Source of the DNA: Clostridia bacterium
Lineage (GTDB): Bacteria > Bacillota_A > Clostridia > Oscillospirales > CAG-272
Assembly: GCA_017652965.1 (NCBI GenBank)
Contig: JAGBZZ010000269.1
Location: forward strand, 1-8,724
Direction of reading: 5' to 3'
Length of the DNA stretch: 8,724 nucleotides
This document shows positions 1-4,630 of the stretch, piece by piece. The notes under the pieces were generated by a model. That model saw only the letters and a program-made list of their open reading frames with translations. It had not been told where the DNA came from and did no database searches. The position numbers and the translations under genes were made by a program. Positions within the stretch are counted from its first letter, which is position 1; each line of letters opens with the position of its first letter.

Positions 1-638
1 GTCACACGCTGACCGTCAATGTCCACGATGGTGCCGTGATGCACGTCCTCGCCGATGCGGGCGTAGTACTCGACGTTACCGTTCTGGGTGATCGAGGTGG
101 CACAGTCGAAAATGAAGTCGAAGGCCTCGTCGGTGGGGATACCGATGGTGAAGGGGTTGGTACCGAACATGCCCTCCACACCGAAGGTCGGGGCAACCGA
201 GGGGCGGGCGTTCGTGCCCGTCATACCGATGCAGCCGGCCTTGGTGGCCATCGTGGCGTAGTAGCCCGCGATGCCGTAGTGGCAGGAATTGCGGACGGCG
301 ACCATACCCATACCGTATTCCTTGGCCTTCTTAATGGCCATTTCCATCGCGCGGTAGCCGATGACCTGGCCCATACCGTGGTGACCGTCCACAACCGCGG
401 TGGTCGGGGTCTCCTTAATGATCTCAAACTCGGTCACGGGCTGCTGAATGCCCGCGATGATGCGGTCGATGTAGACCGGCTTGAAGCGGTTGCACCCGTG
501 CGATTCGATCCCGCGGCGGTCACTCTCAAGGAGGACGTCGGTGCAGATCTCGGCGTCGGCGCGCGGCACACCCGCGCCCACAAAGGCATCGGTGATAAAG
601 GCAGTAGCGGTCTGCCAGTCAAGATTCATTTTAGGCAT
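1..638 (-). CDS. LDH2-family NAD(P)-dependent 2-hydroxyacid dehydrogenase, 3'-truncated by the window edge
   Basis: The family (malate/L-lactate dehydrogenase LDH2 fold, including ureidoglycolate and sulfolactate dehydrogenases and diketogulonate reductase) oxidises 2-hydroxyacids or reduces 2-oxoacids with NAD(P)H in the cytoplasm. The 212 visible residues carry its signatures: RRGIESHG at 41-48, DGHHGMGQ at 84-91, the active-site-type NSCHYGIAGYY at 117-127, GTNP at 159-162 and DCATS at 178-182. Family members are about 330-360 residues, so roughly the last third lies outside the window. ATG at 638 was chosen because AAGGAG at 650-645 sits 6 nt upstream. It is divergent from a DeoR regulator and has a strong promoter. 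Codon use looks optimised: of 24 glycines, 11 are GGT, 11 GGC and only 2 GGG, and all tyrosines are TAC, unlike its neighbours. The family is clear, but the substrate cannot be told; an acid from sugar breakdown is plausible. Confidence 0.9.
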   Translation of the reverse strand, partial: MPKMNLDWQTATAFITDAFVGAGVPRADAEICTDVLLESDRRGIESHGCNRFKPVYIDRIIAGIQQPVTEFEIIKETPTTAVVDGHHGMGQVIGYRAMEMAIKKAKEYGMGMVAVRNSCHYGIAGYYATMATKAGCIGMTGTNARPSVAPTFGVEGMFGTNPFTIGIPTDEAFDFIFDCATSITQNGNVEYYARIGEDVHHGTIVDIDGQRV

Positions 639-677
639 GATATTCTCCTTATGCACTTGTTTTTTTCATACACTTAT

Positions 678-706
678 GTTATAATCATTTTGATCGGATT
701 TGTCAA
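678..706 (-). promoter_or_regulatory. Sigma-A-type promoter of the LDH2-family gene
   Basis: Read on the minus strand, TTGACA (706-701) is followed after exactly 17 bp by TATAAC (683-678), one base from consensus. A start near 671 would give a leader of about 33 nt carrying the AAGGAG site. A TTGATCG half-site lies over the -35/spacer, so a repressor bound there would block polymerase. Confidence 0.8.
690..706. promoter_or_regulatory. Degenerate third candidate DeoR operator
   Basis: TTGATCGGATTTGTCAA has a left half identical over 7 bases to the perfect operator at 722-736 (extended to 721), but only the outer TTGA/TCAA is symmetric. Its centre (698) is 31 bp from the centre of that operator, close to three helical turns. 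It covers the -35 of the dehydrogenase promoter. Weaker than the other two sites. Confidence 0.35.
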
Positions 707-720
707 TAGAATGTCTTTAT

Positions 721-751
721 TTGATCGTTACGATCATTCTTTGAGTAATAT
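721..751 (+). promoter_or_regulatory. Possible deoR promoter
   Basis: TTGATC (721-726) and TAATAT (746-751) are the best hexamers ahead of deoR, but the 19-bp spacer is longer than ideal. The region is AT-rich and the -35 coincides with the dyad at 722-736. The exact boxes are uncertain; the need for a promoter in this gap is not. Confidence 0.35.
722..736. promoter_or_regulatory. Candidate DeoR-family operator, perfect dyad TGATCG-TTA-CGATCA
   Basis: A perfect 6-bp inverted repeat with a 3-bp centre lies in the gap between a DeoR gene and its divergent neighbour. The layout (short half-sites containing TCG/CGA around a TTA centre) resembles some DeoR-family operators such as that of GlpR, though half-site bases differ. 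It overlaps the possible -35 of deoR (721-726), suggesting autoregulation. Confidence 0.6.
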
Positions 752-763
752 TTCCGAAAAAAT

Positions 764-777
764 CGATCGTATGATCA
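764..777. promoter_or_regulatory. Second candidate DeoR operator, CGATCG-TA-TGATCA
   Basis: An imperfect dyad whose right half, read on the minus strand, is TTGATCA, matching the half-site of the dyad at 722-736 in six of seven bases. The centres of the two dyads are about 41.5 bp apart, near four helical turns, so both would face the same side of the helix. It abuts the deoR Shine-Dalgarno (777-783), so occupancy would block elongation early in the deoR leader. Confidence 0.5.
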
Positions 778-789
778 AGGAGGAGAAGG

Positions 790-1542
790 ATGGCAACCAA
801 GGAAAGAGAGGGCGCGATCCTCGAATATCTGCGTGGGCGGGGCGAGGTCTCGGTTGGCGAGCTTTGCCGTACGCTTTTCGTCAGTGAGCCCACCATGCGC
901 CGTGACCTTGCCCGCCTTGCGGCCGAGGGAAAGCTCCGCCGTACCCACGGCGGCGCGGCAGAACGGCGCGAGCCCGGGGTCAACCTGCCCCAATCGCTCC
1001 GTGAGCGTGAGCATTCGGATGCCAAGGCCGTGATCGGCGAGCGTTGCCTCTCCCTGATCCGCGACGGTGACACCGTGATGGTCGACGGCTCCTCGACCGC
1101 CCTTGCGCTTCTGTCCCTCCTCGGGGAGAAGAAGGATCTTGTGGTGGTGACGAACAACGCCAAGGCCCCCCTGCTTCTTTCGGATAGCTCGGTCAAGCTG
1201 CTGGTAACGGGGGGCGAGCTTGCGCGAGGCACGTATGCCTTTGTCGGCAGTCATACCGAGGAATTCTTCCGTTCGTTTAATGCCGACCTTTGCTTTTTCT
1301 CGGTCAGAACCCTGACCCCGGACGGGCGCTTGACCGACAACGCCCTCGCCGAGAACGCCGTCCGCCGTGCCATGATGGCCTCGGCCGGGCGAAGCGTCCT
1401 GATGCTGGATTCCGAGAAGCTCGGGGATGCCTGCCTTTCCACCCTTTGCCACCTGCGGGACGTGGGGCTTGTGGTGTCCGAGCGGGATATCTCGGGTGAG
1501 TTTTCCGGCTTTTCTGAAAAATTTCTGCCGTTTGACCGATAA
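790..1542 (+). CDS. DeoR/GlpR-family transcriptional repressor
   Basis: This is a 250-residue cytoplasmic regulator of the usual DeoR-family length. The N-terminus is a winged helix-turn-helix (about 5-55) with the hallmark run TMRRDLARLAAEGKLRRTHGG at about 35-55. The rest is the sugar-phosphate-sensing domain: DGD at 92-94, the phosphate-binding-type DGSST at 99-103, TNN at 121-123, TGGELARGTY at 140-149 and DSEK at 207-210 (usually DxSK). The family normally represses sugar catabolic genes until a phosphorylated sugar binds. ATG at 790 has AAGGAGG at 777-783, 6 nt away. It is divergent from the LDH2-family gene and 65 bp upstream of the GH39-like gene in the same direction. The shared upstream gap carries candidate operators, so it probably controls both. 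Family assignment is firm; the effector is unknown. Confidence 0.93.
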   Translation: MATKEREGAILEYLRGRGEVSVGELCRTLFVSEPTMRRDLARLAAEGKLRRTHGGAAERREPGVNLPQSLREREHSDAKAVIGERCLSLIRDGDTVMVDGSSTALALLSLLGEKKDLVVVTNNAKAPLLLSDSSVKLLVTGGELARGTYAFVGSHTEEFFRSFNADLCFFSVRTLTPDGRLTDNALAENAVRRAMMASAGRSVLMLDSEKLGDACLSTLCHLRDVGLVVSERDISGEFSGFSEKFLPFDR

Positions 1543-1546
1543 GCCT

Positions 1547-1565
1547 GCGGGGGCGGCGCCCCCGC
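1547..1565 (+). other. Very GC-rich hairpin between deoR and the GH39-like gene
   Basis: GCGGGGGC (1547-1554) and GCCCCCGC (1558-1565) form a perfect 8-bp stem with a GGC loop, starting 5 bases after the deoR stop. No U-tract follows, so it is a poor intrinsic terminator. It could stabilise the deoR 3' end, mark a processing point or lower read-through within an operon. Confidence 0.6.
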
Positions 1566-1607
1566 GTGCTATCCCGAACGCGGCCAAGTGAACAAGGAGA
1601 AGATCGT

Positions 1608-2972
1608 ATGAAGCGTGCAACCGTATCTGTGAATTTTGAAAAGGTGATCGGCACCTTTAAGCCGATGCACGGCGTGGGGCAGCCCCCAAGAAGAGGGCTT
1701 TCGGATTCGCTTTATCACTATATGACCGAGGCGGGCGTCCCTTATGCGCGCCTGCATGACGTCGGCGGCTGGATGGGCGGCGGACTTTACGTGGACGTGC
1801 CGAACCTCTTCCGGGATTTCGATGCCGACGAGTGTGACCCCGCCTCTTATGATTTTGCCTTTACCGACAGGATCATGGCGGGGCTTATGAAGGCCAAGGT
1901 CGAGCCCTACTTCCGCCTTGGTGTGACCATCGAAAACGAGCATATGGTGAAGGCCTATCGCATCTTCCCGCCGAAGGACTTCGAAAAGTGGGCGCGCATC
2001 TGCGAGCATATCGTAGCGCATTACGTGGACGGCTGGGCGGACGGCTTCCGCTTTCCGATCACCTATTGGGAGATCTGGAACGAGCCGGACTCCTGCTATG
2101 AGGAGAAGACCTCGGCGATGTGGCGGGGCACCGACCTTGAATATTTCCGTCTTTATGAGGTGACGGCCAAGCACCTGAAGGCCGTCTTCGGCGACCGCAT
2201 CAAGGTGGGCGGGTATGCCTCCTGCGGCGTTTACGAGTATAAAAAGGATCCGAACCTTGACGGGAGCTTCGAGGTCACCGATCTTTTCACCTTTATTCTG
2301 AAGTTCTTCCACAATTTCCTCGCACATCAGCGGGATGCCGGCTCGCCGCTTGATTTCTTCTCCTGGCATCTTTACGACCGCATCCTGCGCGGCGGCATCG
2401 ATTTCCCCGAAACGCGCGAGCATGCCGATTACGTCAGGCGGGTGCTTGACCGCTACGGCTTCGCGGCGACCGAAAGCCATCTCAACGAGTGGAACGTGCA
2501 TTACTTTGTCAAGAGGCGCGGCGAGGCGCGCGGTGCCGCCCGCACGCTTGCCTTTATGCTGATGATGCAGGATACCCCGACAGACCTTATGTGCTATTAC
2601 GATGCAGGCCTCGGCCCTTCCGACTACCGCTCCTTTATCAATCCCGATACCCTTGTCCCCTACCGCACCTATTACGCCTTCCCGATGTATCACAGCCTCT
2701 ACCGCCTCGGGTGTGAGTGCGACGCCACCTCAAGCGAGCCGATGCTTTTTGTGGGGGCGGCCAAGCGGGGAAGCCGCGCGTCTCTCGTCCTTGCCAATAC
2801 GACGGGGGATGACGTCCTTGTAAGCCTCGATCTTTCGGGTGCGCCGACCGACGAGGTGCTTGTCCATCGCCTGGATAACGACAATCTCTACACCCTGACG
2901 CACGAGGGGCTCACTACCGCCGTGATCCCTGCCGACGGGTGCATCGAGTATTCCTTCTATACGCTTGCGTAA
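1608..2972 (+). CDS. GH39-like clan GH-A glycoside hydrolase, cytoplasmic
   Basis: The protein (454 residues) looks like a retaining (beta/alpha)8-barrel glycosidase related to GH39 beta-xylosidases. WEIWNEPD at 154-161 supplies the clan GH-A acid/base glutamate (E159), and E294 in HLNEWN (291-296) is the best nucleophile candidate. FSWHLYD at 251-257 and RLHDVGG at 48-54 are further barrel-edge motifs. The C-terminal stretch from about 375 is beta-rich and fits the small beta-sandwich that follows the barrel in GH39. No signal peptide is seen, so the substrate would be an imported short glycoside. ATG at 1608 is preferred over one at 1566 because AAGGAG at 1594-1599 lies 8 nt upstream, and the earlier ATG falls just after the GC hairpin without a ribosome site. 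No promoter is visible between it and deoR, so co-transcription with the regulator is likely. Exact substrate (xyloside, other pentoside or uronide) is open. Confidence 0.85.
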   Translation: MKRATVSVNFEKVIGTFKPMHGVGQPPRRGLSDSLYHYMTEAGVPYARLHDVGGWMGGGLYVDVPNLFRDFDADECDPASYDFAFTDRIMAGLMKAKVEPYFRLGVTIENEHMVKAYRIFPPKDFEKWARICEHIVAHYVDGWADGFRFPITYWEIWNEPDSCYEEKTSAMWRGTDLEYFRLYEVTAKHLKAVFGDRIKVGGYASCGVYEYKKDPNLDGSFEVTDLFTFILKFFHNFLAHQRDAGSPLDFFSWHLYDRILRGGIDFPETREHADYVRRVLDRYGFAATESHLNEWNVHYFVKRRGEARGAARTLAFMLMMQDTPTDLMCYYDAGLGPSDYRSFINPDTLVPYRTYYAFPMYHSLYRLGCECDATSSEPMLFVGAAKRGSRASLVLANTTGDDVLVSLDLSGAPTDEVLVHRLDNDNLYTLTHEGLTTAVIPADGCIEYSFYTLA

Positions 2973-3000
2973 GAAGATGGGGGCTTTTGTGCCTTCACCC

Positions 3001-3029
3001 TTGACTTTCCCATAGGGGAATGCTATAAT
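3001..3029 (+). promoter_or_regulatory. Strong promoter of the MATE gene with a palindrome in its spacer
   Basis: TTGACT (3001-3006), a 17-bp spacer and TATAAT (3024-3029) give a near-perfect sigma-A promoter, 28 bp after the GH39-like gene. The spacer contains the perfect inverted repeat TTCCC-ATAG-GGGAA (3007-3020), placed where a bound repressor, or a MerR-type spacer-remodelling factor, would act. The promoter boxes are clear; the operator reading is inference. Confidence 0.8.
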
Positions 3030-3035
3030 GCTTGA

Positions 3036-3129
3036 TGGAAGAAGAGAGGCAGTCTTCCACCCTTCGCAAAAGCCTCCCGCGCGGTGCGGCGGAACGCCCG
3101 CGTGTGCCACCCTTCCGTACGTAGGAGCT
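3036..3129 (+). promoter_or_regulatory. Structured 5' leader of the MATE mRNA
   Basis: A start about 7 nt after the -10 leaves a leader of roughly 94 nt. It can form TGGAAGA (3036-3042) with TCTTCCA (3053-3059) around a 10-nt loop, and a short GC stem GGCG-GAA-CGCC (3088-3098) that can extend past a bulged C. It matches no riboswitch I recognise, and there is no U-tract terminator. It could modulate translation. Confidence 0.35.
3123..3127 (+). promoter_or_regulatory. Unusually close Shine-Dalgarno deciding the MATE start
   Basis: AGGAG ends only 2 nt before ATG 3130, whereas the other genes here have 4-8 nt. The only earlier in-frame ATG (3028) overlaps the -10 box and cannot be used from this promoter, and the next one (3172) has no ribosome site at proper distance. 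So 3130 stands, perhaps with weak initiation. Confidence 0.6.
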
Positions 3130-4533
3130 ATGGTAAAAACAGAAAAAGCAAGGGGCGCACGGTCGGTCGACATGCTGCACGGCCCTTTGTTTGTCAAGAT
3201 CCTTCTTTTTTCGCTTCCGGTGATCGGAAGCAGCGTGCTGCAGACCCTCTTTAACACCATCGATATGATCGTGGTGGGGCACTTTGTGGGGGATGCCGCC
3301 GTGGGTGCCGTTGGCACGACGTCCTCGCTTGTCAATCTGATGCAATCCCTGTTCATCGGTCTTGCCGCAGGGACGGGGGCGTGCGTGTCGGTGGCGCTGG
3401 GGGCACGGCGAGAGCGGGATATTTCCGACCTCGTCCACACGGCAATGCTGACCGCGACGGTCGGCGGTGTGGTGCTGGCGGTGCTTGGCTACTTCCTTGC
3501 CCCCTTTCTCCTCGGGACTCTGATGAACGTGGACGAATCGCTGATCGGCATGTCCACCTCCTATATCCGCATCTATTTTCTCGGTGCGCCCTTTCTTCTG
3601 ATCTACAACTTCGGCTTTGCCATCATGCGTACCCTTGGGGATACCCGCCGCCCGCTTTATTATATGCTGGTGGCAGGGCTTGCCAACATCGGCTTTAACC
3701 TGCTTTTCGTGGCGGTGTTCCACATCGGGGTCGTCGGGGTTGCCCTCGGGACGATCATCTCGCTGGCTATCTCGGCCGTGCTGGTCGTGCTTTCGCTTTG
3801 CCGCTATCAGAATGCCTGTCACCTTTGCCTGCGCCGCCTGCGCATCCGCACGCGAAGCCTTTTGGACATTTTGCGTATCGGTGTGCCCGCAGGGCTGCGC
3901 GGGATGCTTTTCGGCATCTCCAACACCATGCTGCAGGCCAGCGTCAACAGCCTTGGCCCCGCCGCCACCTCGGGCAATGCGGCGGCCTCCTCGATCGAGG
4001 CCTTCCTGTATCTCACGGTTGCCGGCTTTGGCCAATCGGCCATGGTCTTTACCGGGCAGAATTACGGTGCGGGCTACCATCGCCGCATCCGCCGTGTGAT
4101 GCTTTGCTGTCTTTCTCTGGCGGCAGGCTCGGCTGTCCTCCTGGGCGGCGCCTTCCTCCTTCTGCGTGAGCCGCTGGTGGCACTCTACCTTCCCGACGCG
4201 CCGGAGGCCGCCGTCTATGCCTTCCAGCGGATGTATGCCGTCAACTTTTTCTATCTTCTGCTTGGCATTTACGAGGCACTGTCGGCCGTTTTGCAGGGGC
4301 TTAAGATCTCCATCGCCCCCACGGCGGCCATCATCCTTGGGATCTGCGGTCTGCGCCTTACCTGGATCTTCCTGGCCTTCCCGTATGAGGGGCTGCACTC
4401 GGTGTACGGCCTTTTCCTGTGCTATCCCATTTCCTGGGCGGTGACGGCGCTTGCCCTTGCGATGTTTACTGCCCATGCCTTCGCCCGCATATGCCCACTG
4501 TCCGAGGATAGAGAGGGCACGGCCACAGAATGA
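3130..4533 (+). CDS. MATE-family multidrug/toxin exporter
   Basis: The protein (467 residues) has the length and hydrophobic pattern of a 12-helix MATE transporter, an inner-membrane Na+ or H+ antiporter that expels organic cations, drugs or metabolites. Helix 1 opens with LLFSLPVIGSSVLQTLFNTID at about 25-45, followed by the family signature VVGHFVG at 48-54. IMRTLGDTRRP at 165-175 is the conserved loop after helix 5. GVPAGLRGMLFGISNTMLQ at 251-269 starts the second, homologous half, and FTGQNYGAG at 307-315 is another family motif. A Cys-rich loop (CRYQNACHLCLRR, 224-236) links the halves. It has its own promoter and a structured leader. A stem-loop terminator follows at 4561-4611. Such genes occur as neighbours of catabolic loci; its cargo here cannot be deduced. 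Family assignment is secure. Confidence 0.92.
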   Translation: MVKTEKARGARSVDMLHGPLFVKILLFSLPVIGSSVLQTLFNTIDMIVVGHFVGDAAVGAVGTTSSLVNLMQSLFIGLAAGTGACVSVALGARRERDISDLVHTAMLTATVGGVVLAVLGYFLAPFLLGTLMNVDESLIGMSTSYIRIYFLGAPFLLIYNFGFAIMRTLGDTRRPLYYMLVAGLANIGFNLLFVAVFHIGVVGVALGTIISLAISAVLVVLSLCRYQNACHLCLRRLRIRTRSLLDILRIGVPAGLRGMLFGISNTMLQASVNSLGPAATSGNAAASSIEAFLYLTVAGFGQSAMVFTGQNYGAGYHRRIRRVMLCCLSLAAGSAVLLGGAFLLLREPLVALYLPDAPEAAVYAFQRMYAVNFFYLLLGIYEALSAVLQGLKISIAPTAAIILGICGLRLTWIFLAFPYEGLHSVYGLFLCYPISWAVTALALAMFTAHAFARICPLSEDREGTATE

Positions 4534-4536
4534 TAC

Positions 4537-4550
4537 GTGCCGGGCGGCAC
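4537..4550 (+). other. Small hairpin just after the MATE stop
   Basis: GTGCC-GGGC-GGCAC forms a 5-bp stem starting 3 nt past the TGA stop. It lacks a U-tract and lies upstream of the real terminator, so it may only protect the mRNA end. Confidence 0.35.
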
Positions 4551-4560
4551 TAACTAAAGT

Positions 4561-4611
4561 AAAAAGAGCAGACACGTAAGGTCTTGCGCCTTGCGCTTCT
4601 GCTCTTTTTTT
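4561..4611. terminator. Bidirectional rho-independent terminator between convergent genes
   Basis: AAAAAGAGCAGA (4561-4572) and TCTGCTCTTTTT (4598-4609) pair perfectly over 12 bp around a 25-nt loop, within which AAGG/CCTT (4578-4581/4589-4592) can form an inner stem. The T-run 4605-4611 ends rightward MATE transcripts. On the other strand the stem ends in TTTTTACTTTA, suited to stop the leftward operon that ends at 4631. Confidence 0.88.
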
Positions 4612-4630
4612 GCTTTTGTTTTTTAAACGG

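Noticed and set aside
690..777. GATC clusters as a Dam-type methylation switch or replication origin
   Set aside because: No DnaA boxes or replication genes are present, and the GATC cores are explained by dyad operators beside a DeoR gene.
36..887. 283-codon open frame on the plus strand
   Set aside because: Antisense to the LDH2-family gene, then crosses its promoter and runs into deoR in a different frame; no coding evidence.
1547..1565. Rho-independent terminator after deoR
   Set aside because: The stem is strong but no T-run follows, and the downstream gene has no promoter of its own that I can see.
775..1620. 281-codon open frame on the minus strand
   Set aside because: Antisense to deoR, which has full family motifs; no independent promoter or ribosome site.
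1569..2693. 374-codon open frame on the minus strand
   Set aside because: Antisense to the GH39-like gene with no ribosome site or recognisable motif.
3028..3129. N-terminal extension of the MATE protein from ATG 3028
   Set aside because: This ATG overlaps the TATAAT box of the gene's promoter, and the extra 34 residues have no membrane or family character.
2995..4575. 526-codon open frame on the minus strand
   Set aside because: Antisense to the MATE gene, whose 12-helix pattern and motifs are unmistakable; the reverse translation is charged and repetitive with no domain, and it would begin inside the terminator stem.
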